64,000 nucleotides of DNA from Clostridia bacterium (GTDB taxonomy: Bacteria; Bacillota; Clostridia; Oscillospirales; Acutalibacteraceae): assembly GCA_017410195.1 (NCBI GenBank), contig JAFQRF010000070.1, forward strand, positions 47,399 to 111,398, given 5' to 3'. Position 1 is the first letter of the stretch, and every line of letters starts with the position of its first letter. Of the stretch, positions 53,712 to 61,436 are shown piece after piece. The position numbers and the translations under genes are program-made. The notes under the pieces are model-generated. The model was given only the letters and a program-made list of their open reading frames with translations. It was not told where the DNA came from and ran no database searches.

Positions 53712-55895
53712 ATGGGTAAAAAAATCTCAAAGAAAGCGCTTAGTCTTGTAATTGCAATGATTATGGTGCTTTCGGCAGCAATTGTACCGATGACGGCTAT
53801 TGTTGCATCGGCAGCAAACGACACAATGGCAACGGCAAGGGATCTTATTTTTGGGACTACTTATAGTGGAGCGATAACAGAGTCTGACACGGTAGATTAT
53901 TATCAGTTTACCTTACCTACATCAGGAAAAATTAATTTTGATTTGAAAGCCGACGGTATTCATAGAATGTATGCAAAAGTCTATGATGAAAATGGCGCTT
54001 TGATTTGGGCAATTGGTGATGATTATTGGGGGATTGAATGGAACAGCACAACCGAAAAAATCTCTTATAATGTAAATGCAAATTTAACATCAGGAACATA
54101 CTATCTCTATTTAGCTAAAAGGGATGGTACGGGAAATTATAATGTGAAGATTGAATTTACAAGTGCAGATGAAACTTTTTTAGAAACAAATGGAGGTTCA
54201 GATAACATCATATCAAAAGCGAATGATATCAAAATTGGTGATACATATAAAGGTCAACTTGCAATTAATGATGGAGAAGATTATTATAAATTTGTCTTAC
54301 CTTCTTCAGGAAAAATGAATTTTGATATAAAGGCAGACGGAATTCAAAGAATATGGGCTAAAGTTTTTGACGAAAACGGTGTTCACGTTTGGACGGTCGG
54401 TGATGATTACTGGGGTATCGAATGGAATAGTACTACGAAAAAAATATCATATAATGTAAATGTTAATCTTACCTCAGGAACATATTATTTGTATATTGCT
54501 CGTAGAGATGGAAACGGAAACTATAATTTCACACTGAATTACACAAGTGCAAATGAAAGTTTTAATGAAACAGGATTCGGAACAAATAATTCTATGAGTG
54601 AAGCAAATGAAATATCAACCGGTATTACCTATAATGGTCAAATTGCTTTTAATGATGATAAAGATTTCTATAAATTTACAATTGTGAATACACAAGAAAT
54701 AACGGTTAATTTCTATGCTAGTGGAATAACAAGAGTTTGGGCTCAGTTATTTGATGAAAACGGAGTTCATATCTGGACTGCTGGTGATGACTATTGGGCT
54801 CTTGAGTGGAATAAAACTTCTAAAGAAATTGTAAACAGTTCAACGGTTAGTTTAAGCGCAGGAACCTATTATTATTATGTTGCAAGAAATGACGGAAATG
54901 GAAATTACAGCTTCAGTATTTGTGAAGAAAGTCAAACTGCAACTCCTGCGCCAAACCCCGACACACCCGTTGTGACAACTTACACTCTTTCCTATAATGC
55001 GAACGGCGGTTCGGGCGCACCTGCAGCACAGACGGGCGCATCAACCTACACAATCAGCACAACCGTTCCCGTAAGAAGCGGCTATAAGTTCCTCGGCTGG
55101 GCATTCGATAAGAATGCAGCATCCGCTTCATGCACGGGCGGCGCAAATATCACAATTTCGTCAGATACCGTTCTCTATGCTGTATGGCAAAAGGTTGAAA
55201 CTCCTCCCGTTGTTACTGCATATACTCTTTCCTACAACGCGAACGGCGGTTCGGGCGCACCTGCAGCTCAGACGGGTTCAACAACCTACACAATCAGCAC
55301 AACCGTTCCCGTGAGAAGCGGATATAAATTCCTCGGTTGGGCAACAAGTGCTTCCGCAACAAGCGCAGCCTATACAGCAGGAAAGACAATTACTCTCACA
55401 AAGAACACGGTTCTTTATGCCGTATGGCAGGTTGCCGCAACAGAACCCGCCAAGTTTGTATGTCCCTACTGCGGTGAAAAATTTGGCGCAGAGGATAAAT
55501 ACGAGGATCACGTTGAAGAAGAAATTATTTCAAGAAATATTGCGGTCGTTTTCAGAAATCCTTCAACAACCCTTATCAACTACGGAGATTCCATAATTCT
55601 TCATGTTGATACTTACAATCTTCCCGAAGGTTCAACAATCAAGTGGTCAGTAAGCAACGGCAATTTTGCGATTGTATCTTATTCGGTAGACAGAGAATCC
55701 TGCACAATAACGCCCAACAACACGGGTGATACGGTAATCACCGCAACCGTTTATGATGCAGAAGGTAAGGAAATATGCAGCGATTCACAGATGATGAGTG
55801 CAAAAGCAGGCATCTGGCAGAAGATAGTTGCATTCTTCAAAAAGCTGTTCGGTCTGACAAAAACAATTCCCGAAGCACTTAGAGGTATGTTTTAA
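53712..55895 (+). CDS. Secreted mosaic protein: three PPC-like and two InlB-type repeats
   Basis: 727 residues. Signal peptide about 1-35 (IVPMTAIVASAAND). Three PPC-like beta domains follow (about 36-160, 165-295, 300-415), each with YYxFxLPxSGK and the motif GDDYWGIEWN. After a Pro linker come two Listeria-Bacteroides (InlB B) repeats near 423-495 and 503-575 (LSYNANGGSGAPAAQTG), a zinc-finger-like CPYCGEKFGAEDKYEDH near 582, an Ig-like domain, and an amphipathic tail (IVAFFKKLFGL). No LPxTG anchor is seen. The PPC part is more AT-rich than the rest and the window, which suggests a module gained by transfer. Confidence 0.8.
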   Translation: MGKKISKKALSLVIAMIMVLSAAIVPMTAIVASAANDTMATARDLIFGTTYSGAITESDTVDYYQFTLPTSGKINFDLKADGIHRMYAKVYDENGALIWAIGDDYWGIEWNSTTEKISYNVNANLTSGTYYLYLAKRDGTGNYNVKIEFTSADETFLETNGGSDNIISKANDIKIGDTYKGQLAINDGEDYYKFVLPSSGKMNFDIKADGIQRIWAKVFDENGVHVWTVGDDYWGIEWNSTTKKISYNVNVNLTSGTYYLYIARRDGNGNYNFTLNYTSANESFNETGFGTNNSMSEANEISTGITYNGQIAFNDDKDFYKFTIVNTQEITVNFYASGITRVWAQLFDENGVHIWTAGDDYWALEWNKTSKEIVNSSTVSLSAGTYYYYVARNDGNGNYSFSICEESQTATPAPNPDTPVVTTYTLSYNANGGSGAPAAQTGASTYTISTTVPVRSGYKFLGWAFDKNAASASCTGGANITISSDTVLYAVWQKVETPPVVTAYTLSYNANGGSGAPAAQTGSTTYTISTTVPVRSGYKFLGWATSASATSAAYTAGKTITLTKNTVLYAVWQVAATEPAKFVCPYCGEKFGAEDKYEDHVEEEIISRNIAVVFRNPSTTLINYGDSIILHVDTYNLPEGSTIKWSVSNGNFAIVSYSVDRESCTITPNNTGDTVITATVYDAEGKEICSDSQMMSAKAGIWQKIVAFFKKLFGLTKTIPEALRGMF
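54981..55341 (+). repeat. Tandem 240-bp coding repeat (InlB B-repeats)
   Basis: The segments starting at 54981 and 55221 are nearly identical for about 120 bases (ACTCTTTCCTA, GCGAACGGCGGTTCGGGCGC). Such near-identity at the DNA level points to recent duplication or gene conversion and makes the number of units likely to vary between strains. Confidence 0.75.
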
Positions 55896-55901
55896 GCATA
55901 G

Positions 55902-55921
55902 GGCGGGGGCATGCTCCCGCC
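55902..55921. repeat. Hairpin repeat GGCGGGGGCATGCTCCCGCC
   Basis: A 9-bp stem with one G-T pair just after the stop of the secreted protein, preceded by TAGG as in the repeats at 41893 and 41962. A further copy of the interspersed family. Confidence 0.5.
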
Positions 55922-55953
55922 ACTGACAAACGTAAAAAGAAACAAGATAAAAC

Positions 55954-56000
55954 AAATCGGCTTGGATAGAAAAGAAAACTGTCCAAGCCGATTTGGTTTT
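55954..56000 (+). terminator. Likely terminator of the secreted protein gene
   Basis: A perfect 13-bp stem, AAATCGGCTTGGA (55954-55966) with TCCAAGCCGATTT (55982-55994), followed by GGTTTT. The T-run is short. Confidence 0.6.
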
Positions 56001-56118
56001 AGAACAGAATTTTTGAGCGGGTAAAAATTAATTTGCACGGATTTCGCAAGAGATTCGTGATTTGTCCTATATAAATACGTTACAAACTTTTAGTTCTGCA
56101 TTAAAAATGAATTCAGCC

Positions 56119-56188
56119 TTGACACCGCAAGGAATATGTGTTATCCTACTATTATATTTATAAATAAACAAATTTGTTTATTTATAAA
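56119..56188 (+). promoter_or_regulatory. Promoter with a 32-bp perfect palindromic operator for the XRE gene
   Basis: TTGACA (56119-56124), 17 bp, TATCCT (56142-56147). The palindrome spans 56157-56188: its half TTTATAAATAAACAAA is followed at once by the exact complement. It covers the expected transcription start. The gene behind it codes for an HTH regulator, so autoregulation is likely. The rest of 55896-56231 holds only the hairpin and terminator above. Confidence 0.75.
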
Positions 56189-56231
56189 ATAAATACGGGA
56201 GATACGAATTTTTACGGGAAGGAGGAGTCCG

Positions 56232-56603
56232 ATGTTTATTCCCACGCCCTTTGGCATCATGCTGAAGGAATCACGGGAAACCGCAAAGCTGTCGCAGGGT
56301 GAGCTTTCGGCAGAGCTTGGTAAGACTGCGCAGTACATCAGCAACATCGAAAAGGGCAAAAATAATTCTCCGCCCGATGATTCGGATTTGCAAAAGCTGA
56401 TAAAAAAGCTTTGCCTTGACGGCGATGATGCGATGAAGTTCAGACTCCTTGCTTATGCGGACAGAGGGATGCTTCCGCCCGAAATGTTTCGTTATGTACT
56501 GGAGTCGCCCGCTCTTATAGGATTGATTAATTACGCAATGAGCAACAATATTTCAGAGGATTATTGGGGCTTTATGCTGCAAAATTTAAATAAAGGAGAA
56601 TAA
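56232..56603 (+). CDS. XRE-family HTH transcriptional regulator
   Basis: 123 residues. HTH: PFGIMLKESRETAKLSQGELSAELGKTAQYISNIEKGKN near 6-45, then a C-terminal helical part (DDAMKFRLLAYADRGMLPPEMF). It starts behind GGAAGGAGGAG and is 2 nt from the fucosidase, so it probably controls that gene and itself through the palindrome. Confidence 0.85.
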   Translation: MFIPTPFGIMLKESRETAKLSQGELSAELGKTAQYISNIEKGKNNSPPDDSDLQKLIKKLCLDGDDAMKFRLLAYADRGMLPPEMFRYVLESPALIGLINYAMSNNISEDYWGFMLQNLNKGE

Positions 56604-56605
56604 GC

Positions 56606-58027
56606 ATGAGTAAAATCCCCGATTATATAAAATACGCTTCATCAATTGTTCCGAGCGAACGCCAGATTAAATGGCAGGAAACGGAATTCTATGCATTCTT
56701 TCATTTTGGAATTAATACCTTTACCAATTCCGAATGGGGCAACGGCAATGAAGACCCCGAGCTTTTCAACCCTGAAAAACTGGATTGCCGCCAGTGGGTA
56801 AAGGTCTGCCAGCTTGCAGGCATGAAAGGCGTTATTCTTACCGCAAAGCACCACGACGGCTTTTGTCTGTGGCCGAGTGCGTATACCGAGCATAGCGTAC
56901 GCTCGAGCAAATGGAAGGAAGGCAAGGGTGATGTCGTTGCCGAGTGTGCAAAGGCGTGTGCCGAATTCGGAATGAAATTCGGAATTTACGTTTCACCGTG
57001 GGACAGACACGAGCCTACCTACGGTTCGGGTGAAGCATATAACAAATTTTTTAAGAATCAGCTTCGAGAGCTTCTTACTGCTTACGGCGAGCTTTTTTGC
57101 GTATGGTTTGACGGTGCATGCGGAGAAGGACCGAACGGAAAGGTTCAGGAATACGACTGGGAAAGCTATTACAAGCTTATCCGTGAGCTTCAGCCGAATG
57201 CCGTCATCAGTATAAGCGGACCCGATGTGCGTTGGTGCGGAAACGAGGCGGGAGTCTGCAGAAAGAGTGAGTGGAGCGTTGTGCCGTATTGGCACTCAAA
57301 CAGCGAACTTATTGCCGCTGCAAGTCAGCATGATGTTTCAAAACCGCCAAAAAAAATCAATCCCACCGCCCTTGATTTGGGCAGCAGGAAAGCAATTAAA
57401 AAATGCAATAAGCTTATATGGTATCCGGCAGAGGTTGATGTTTCGATAAGAAAAGGCTGGTTTTATCATTCGGAAGAAGATTATTCCGTGAAGCCTCTGT
57501 CAAAGCTTATGGAGATTTATTATAACTCTGTCGGTGCAAACGCAAACTTCCTTCTGAATATCCCGCCGACACCCGAAGGAAAGCTCCATGAAAAGGATAT
57601 TGAAACTCTTCTTTCAATGGGTGCGCAGCTTGAAATTGATTTCAACGAAAACCTTGCGGATGATTCCGTAATGACCGATAACAGACACCTCGATGAGAAG
57701 CACACGGGTCAGATGGCGCTCAGTCAAGACCCCGAGGATTATTGGCATTCGGGCGAGAATCCCGAGGGTGCGGAGCTTGTTCTTGACCTCGGTGACGAAT
57801 ATGACATTGACAAAATCGTTCTCGGAGAGCATATAAGAACGGGTCAGCAGGTTGAAAAATTCTCGCTTTATGCGCAGGTTAACGGAAAATGGAAAAAGCT
57901 TGCAACCGAAACAACAATCGGCTACAAGCGTATTTGCAGATTCAAGGAAATCCGTGTACGTTATTTTAAACTGGTTATCGAAAAAGCAAGATGCTTTGCA
58001 ACAATCTCAAAGTTTGAAGCGTATTAA
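56606..58027 (+). CDS. GH29 alpha-L-fucosidase
   Basis: 473 residues. (beta/alpha)8 barrel: FYAFFHFGINTF, GVILTAKHHDGFCLWPS, FGIYVSPWDRHEP and VWFDGACGEG with the nucleophile D169. A C-terminal discoidin-like domain (about 345-473, ELVLDLGDEYDIDKIVLGE) follows. No signal peptide, so it acts inside the cell on imported fucosides. Likely a host-glycan or mucin degradation trait. Co-transcribed with the XRE regulator. Confidence 0.88.
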   Translation: MSKIPDYIKYASSIVPSERQIKWQETEFYAFFHFGINTFTNSEWGNGNEDPELFNPEKLDCRQWVKVCQLAGMKGVILTAKHHDGFCLWPSAYTEHSVRSSKWKEGKGDVVAECAKACAEFGMKFGIYVSPWDRHEPTYGSGEAYNKFFKNQLRELLTAYGELFCVWFDGACGEGPNGKVQEYDWESYYKLIRELQPNAVISISGPDVRWCGNEAGVCRKSEWSVVPYWHSNSELIAAASQHDVSKPPKKINPTALDLGSRKAIKKCNKLIWYPAEVDVSIRKGWFYHSEEDYSVKPLSKLMEIYYNSVGANANFLLNIPPTPEGKLHEKDIETLLSMGAQLEIDFNENLADDSVMTDNRHLDEKHTGQMALSQDPEDYWHSGENPEGAELVLDLGDEYDIDKIVLGEHIRTGQQVEKFSLYAQVNGKWKKLATETTIGYKRICRFKEIRVRYFKLVIEKARCFATISKFEAY

Positions 58028-58365
58028 TCCCATTCCTTCCAGATTTCGGGGCAGTATCCGACGGTTGCTTTTTTGCCGTTGCGGACTATCGGAGTTTTGT
58101 AAAGCTCGCCGAATTCAAGCAGCTTTTCTTCGACAGCCTCTTTGCTTGCGAGATATTTAATGAAATGTTTTTCATATGCTTTGGAATTCTCGTTTATGAG
58201 TGCTTCCATTGAACCGACGGCAGCTTTAATACTCTGATACTCACCCTTACTGAGATTTTTCTGAGTGAGGTCGATAAACTGGAATTTGATTCCTCTCTCC
58301 TTGAAATATCTCTGCGCTTTCTTTGTTTCAAAGCATTTATTTGTTCCGAAAATCTGTATATTCAT
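58024..58365 (-). CDS. ArsC/Spx-family thioredoxin-fold protein
   Basis: 113 residues from ATG 58365 with GGAGGA 7 nt upstream; the longer frame runs antisense into the CCA gene. IQIFGTNKCFETKKAQRYFKERG is the ArsC/Spx N-terminus with one cysteine (C11), and TPIVRNGKKATVGYCPEIW is the C-terminal part. Small arsenate-reductase-like redox protein; target unknown. Converges with the fucosidase by a 4-nt overlap of stops. Confidence 0.8.
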   Translation of the reverse strand: MNIQIFGTNKCFETKKAQRYFKERGIKFQFIDLTQKNLSKGEYQSIKAAVGSMEALINENSKAYEKHFIKYLASKEAVEEKLLEFGELYKTPIVRNGKKATVGYCPEIWKEWD

Positions 58366-58396
58366 AAAAAATCCTCCGATAAATGGTAATGATATT

Positions 58397-59770
58397 ATGG
58401 TAATAAATATTCCGCCGCAAGTCAATAGAGCAATTGAAATTCTCGAAAAAAACGGCCATTCCGCGTATGTTGTCGGCGGCGCGGTGCGTGATGCAATTAT
58501 GGGAAAAGATGCACACGACTGGGATATAACTACAAGTGCGCTTCCGAGCGAAACAAAAGAAGCATTCAGCGGCTTCAGAATAATTGAAACGGGTCTGAAG
58601 CACGGCACGGTTACCGTTTTAACCGACGGAATGCCCCTTGAGATAACGACCTACAGAATTGAACACGGTTATTCCGATAACCGTCATCCTGACCGCGTGG
58701 ATTTCACCGACCGTGTTGAAGATGACCTTTCAAGACGTGATTTTACGGTGAATGCGATTGCGTATTCTCCCTCACGGGGATTTGCAGACCCTTTTGACGG
58801 CAGAACGGATATTGAAAGAAAAATCATCCGATGTGTAGGCGATGCGGACAGGCGCTTCGGTGAGGATGCGCTCAGAATCTTGCGAGCGCTGAGGTTTTCA
58901 GCTGTGCTTGGCTTCGAAATCGCTCCCGAAACAGCGACAAGCATTCGTAAAAATTATTCTCTTTTAAAAAACATCTCGGTTGAACGCATATTTGTTGAGC
59001 TGTCAAAGCTGCTTTGCGGAAAGGACTCAGGCAGAATTCTTCGTGAATATGAAGATGTAATCTTCTTTATCATGCCCGAGCTTGAGCTGATGAAAAACTG
59101 CGCTCAGACTCACGAAAGACATGTTTTTGATGTATGGGAGCATACGATAAAAGCTGTTGAAAGTGTTGAAGCGATACCCGAGCTGCGATTTGCAATGCTT
59201 CTGCATGATTCAGGGAAGCCGCATTGCAAATCGACCGATGAAAACAGCATTGACCATTTTTATTCTCATGCAGACATAAGCAGAAAAATCGCGGATGATG
59301 TCATGCGCAGGCATAAAACCTCGAATGCATTCCGGGAGCATGTTGCCGCACTTGTCGAACACCATGATTTTGTCCCTGAAAAAATCAGCAAAAAAACTTA
59401 CAAAAAATATATCGCAAAGCTTGGAATTGATATTATAAAAGAGCTTTTCGAAATTCGTAAAGCAGATATCTCCGCCCAGAATCCGAAATTTCTTGAAGAA
59501 GGATTAAAAGGTAATGAAAAAGGATTGAAAATGCTTGCAGAAATAGAAGAAGAAAGCAACTGCTTTAAAATAACTAATCTTGAAATAGACGGTAACGATA
59601 TCATATTGCTCGGTGTTGCTCCGTCACCCGAAATAGGAAAAATTCTTGAAACGCTTCTTGACGAAGTAATGGAAGAAAAGATTGAAAATACACACGATGC
59701 TCTTAATGAAAGAGCAATGCAGCTGATAAAGCTGCAGGAAAGGAGAGACAATGGAAACTGTAAAAATTGA
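58397..59770 (+). CDS. CCA tRNA nucleotidyltransferase with HD domain
   Basis: 457 residues from ATG 58397; ribosome site is weak. Head: GHSAYVVGGAVRDAIMGKDAHDWDITTSA (GG-x-VRD and DWD), RDFTVNAIAY, RRFGEDALRILRALRF; then an HD phosphohydrolase domain (FAMLLHDSGKPHC). Adds or repairs the CCA end of tRNA. Its stop lies 20 nt inside the femX-like gene. Confidence 0.92.
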   Translation: MVINIPPQVNRAIEILEKNGHSAYVVGGAVRDAIMGKDAHDWDITTSALPSETKEAFSGFRIIETGLKHGTVTVLTDGMPLEITTYRIEHGYSDNRHPDRVDFTDRVEDDLSRRDFTVNAIAYSPSRGFADPFDGRTDIERKIIRCVGDADRRFGEDALRILRALRFSAVLGFEIAPETATSIRKNYSLLKNISVERIFVELSKLLCGKDSGRILREYEDVIFFIMPELELMKNCAQTHERHVFDVWEHTIKAVESVEAIPELRFAMLLHDSGKPHCKSTDENSIDHFYSHADISRKIADDVMRRHKTSNAFREHVAALVEHHDFVPEKISKKTYKKYIAKLGIDIIKELFEIRKADISAQNPKFLEEGLKGNEKGLKMLAEIEEESNCFKITNLEIDGNDIILLGVAPSPEIGKILETLLDEVMEEKIENTHDALNERAMQLIKLQERRDNGNCKN

Positions 59771-60800
59771 AAACGCCCTTGAATTTGACAGCTTTGTGCG
59801 TTCGCATCCGAAGGGACATATGATGCAGACCTCAGCGTGGGGAAAGGTTAAAAAAGAATGGGAATGGAGAGGTTTTATCAGCCGTGATGATAATGGAAAT
59901 ATCAAGGGTGCGTGCGGTGTTCTTCTCCGCCAGATACCTATGACTCCGTTCAAAATGATGTACGCTCCCAGAGGTCCCGTCTGTGACCTTGCGGATAAAG
60001 AAACCGTTAAAGAGCTTCTCACCGCCGTCAAGGAATACGGAATAAAGAATAAAGCATATACATTTAAAATAGATACAGATGCACTCGCATCAAACTCGGA
60101 ATATATTTCTCTTCTCAAGGAAATCGGCTTTACATTCAAAGAACACGGTGCGGGCTTCGACACTATCCAGGCGAGGTATATTTTCCGTCTTGACGTCGGC
60201 GGAAAAACCGAAGAAGAGGTTATGGCATCATTCCATCCCAAAACACGCTACAATACCCGTCTTTCCGCAAGAAAAGGCGTAACAATCGAAATCAAGGGTG
60301 CTGAAGCCTGCGAAGAATTCCACGACCTTATGCTTGTTACGGGTGAGAGAGACAACTTTGCAACCCGTGACACATCATATTTCAAGAGAATTATGGATGC
60401 ATTCGGCGACGATGCAAGAATATATCTTGCAAAGTATGAGGGTAAGACCATTGCGGGTGCGCTCAATGTTGTCTGCGGCGATAAAGAATGGTATGTCTAC
60501 GGCGCAAGCTCAAACGAATACCGCAACGTTATGCCAAACTATCTTGTTCAATGGGAAATGATAAGGTGGGCAATTGAAAGAGGCTGCAAATATTACGATT
60601 TCAGAGGCGGATATCCCGATGAAAGCAATCCTCTTCACGGTATATTCAAATTCAAAAAGGGCTTCTGCAACGATTATATGGAGCTTATGGGTGAGGCAGA
60701 CCTTGTTATCGATAAGGTAGGCTTTGTTGCGGTAAATGCTGCCCAGAAGCTTGCAAAATCAACCAGAGGCATCAGAGCAAAAATCATCAATAAAAAATAA
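59751..60800 (+). CDS. FemX/FemAB-like peptidoglycan aminoacyltransferase
   Basis: 349 residues. Two GNAT lobes: GHMMQTSAWGKVKKEWEW, MYAPRGPVCDL and FHPKTRYNTRLSARKG in lobe 1, YVYGASSNEYRNVMPNYLVQWEMI and YYDFRGGYPDESNPLHGIFKFKKGF in lobe 2. Adds an amino acid from aminoacyl-tRNA to the lipid II bridge. Pairs well with the CCA enzyme upstream (overlap), both of which use tRNA. Confidence 0.87.
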   Translation: METVKIENALEFDSFVRSHPKGHMMQTSAWGKVKKEWEWRGFISRDDNGNIKGACGVLLRQIPMTPFKMMYAPRGPVCDLADKETVKELLTAVKEYGIKNKAYTFKIDTDALASNSEYISLLKEIGFTFKEHGAGFDTIQARYIFRLDVGGKTEEEVMASFHPKTRYNTRLSARKGVTIEIKGAEACEEFHDLMLVTGERDNFATRDTSYFKRIMDAFGDDARIYLAKYEGKTIAGALNVVCGDKEWYVYGASSNEYRNVMPNYLVQWEMIRWAIERGCKYYDFRGGYPDESNPLHGIFKFKKGFCNDYMELMGEADLVIDKVGFVAVNAAQKLAKSTRGIRAKIINKK

Positions 60801-60853
60801 TTATGTTTACTCCTCGGCAGAGATTTGACTTTGCCGTTCAAATTCCTCCATTA

Positions 60854-60894
60854 CCAAAGGCAGCATCTTTTCAGGTGCTGCCTTTGGTGTTTTT
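60854..60894 (+). terminator. Intrinsic terminator of the CCA-femX unit
   Basis: A perfect 12-bp stem, CCAAAGGCAGCA (60854-60865) with TGCTGCCTTTGG (60876-60887), followed by TGTTTTTG. Confidence 0.9.
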
Positions 60895-60964
60895 GTTGTA
60901 ATGGCACATATTATATAAGTTTTTGCGGGGTACGTTCAAAGGTGCGGAAAATAAACAAAAAACA

Positions 60965-60984
60965 TAGTTAGTCATAACTAACTA
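60965..60984. promoter_or_regulatory. Iron-repressor-type box 1, TAGTTAG-N6-CTAACTA
   Basis: A perfect inverted repeat with a 6-nt centre, 53 bp before the feo promoter -35. Same layout as two boxes downstream; this copy is A/T-variant at the outer position. Confidence 0.6.
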
Positions 60985-61036
60985 ATTGTATAAAATGCCG
61001 AAATTCAAAAAAACACGAAAATATAGATTAAAACCG

Positions 61037-61089
61037 TTGACAAACCAGGAAATTTTAAGTAATATATTTATGGTTAGTGTTACCTAACC
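61037..61089 (+). promoter_or_regulatory. feo promoter with overlapping iron-repressor-type box 2
   Basis: TTGACA (61037-61042), 17 bp, TAATAT (61060-61065); the box GGTTAG-N6-CTAACC (61072-61089) covers the start site. The half-site AGGTTAG/CTAACCT is that of DtxR/IdeR iron regulators (from memory), which fits repression by iron-loaded protein. Confidence 0.75.
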
Positions 61090-61136
61090 GATATAGATAC
61101 TCATTTGCGGCTCATGCCGTTACGGAGGTTATGGTT

Positions 61137-61358
61137 ATGAGAACCTTAAGAGATGTTAAAATAGGTAAAACCGCGAAGGTTGTTAAGCTTCACGGTGAAG
61201 GTGCGCTCAAGCGCAGAATCATGGATATGGGAATAACCAAGGGTGTTGAGGTTTTTGTCCGCAAGGTTGCGCCTCTCGGAGACCCTCTTGAAATTTCCGT
61301 TAGAGGCTATGAGCTTTCAATCAGAAAAGGCGATGCCGAAATGATTGAGGTTGAATAA
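61137..61358 (+). CDS. feoA: Ferrous iron transport protein FeoA
   Basis: 73 residues from ATG 61137, 8 nt after GGAGG; an ATG two codons earlier is too near the ribosome site. SH3-like fold: RTLRDVKIGKTAKVVKLHG, KRRIMDMGITKGVEVFVRKVAPLGDPLEI and VRGYELSIRKGDAEMIEVE. Cytosolic partner of FeoB. Confidence 0.9.
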   Translation: MRTLRDVKIGKTAKVVKLHGEGALKRRIMDMGITKGVEVFVRKVAPLGDPLEISVRGYELSIRKGDAEMIEVE

Positions 61359-61367
61359 AAATTTTTT

Positions 61368-61390
61368 CGGGGTAAAATCCCCGGATTTTT
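61368..61390 (+). terminator. Small terminator or attenuator between feoA and feoB
   Basis: CGGGG (61368-61372) pairs with CCCCG (61379-61383), followed by GATTTTT. Five pairs only, so it may let part of the transcripts through and lower feoB relative to feoA. Confidence 0.55.
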
Positions 61391-61399
61391 CAAAGCTAA

Positions 61400-61417
61400 G
61401 GTTAGTATCAGCTAACC
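61400..61417. promoter_or_regulatory. Iron-repressor-type box 3, GGTTAG-N6-CTAACC
   Basis: Perfect inverted repeat 20 bp before feoB, same arms and spacing as box 2. No clear promoter hexamers are beside it, so it may act as a roadblock. Confidence 0.65.
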
Positions 61418-61436
61418 GTGGAAGGCAGGGATTTGC

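Noticed and set aside
54981-55341. CRISPR-like repeat signal
   Set aside because: Only two units, 240 bp apart, in frame and coding for InlB B-repeats.
60801-61136. Riboswitch before feoA
   Set aside because: The region is fully explained by a terminator, a promoter and two inverted repeats placed as protein operators; no recognised aptamer.
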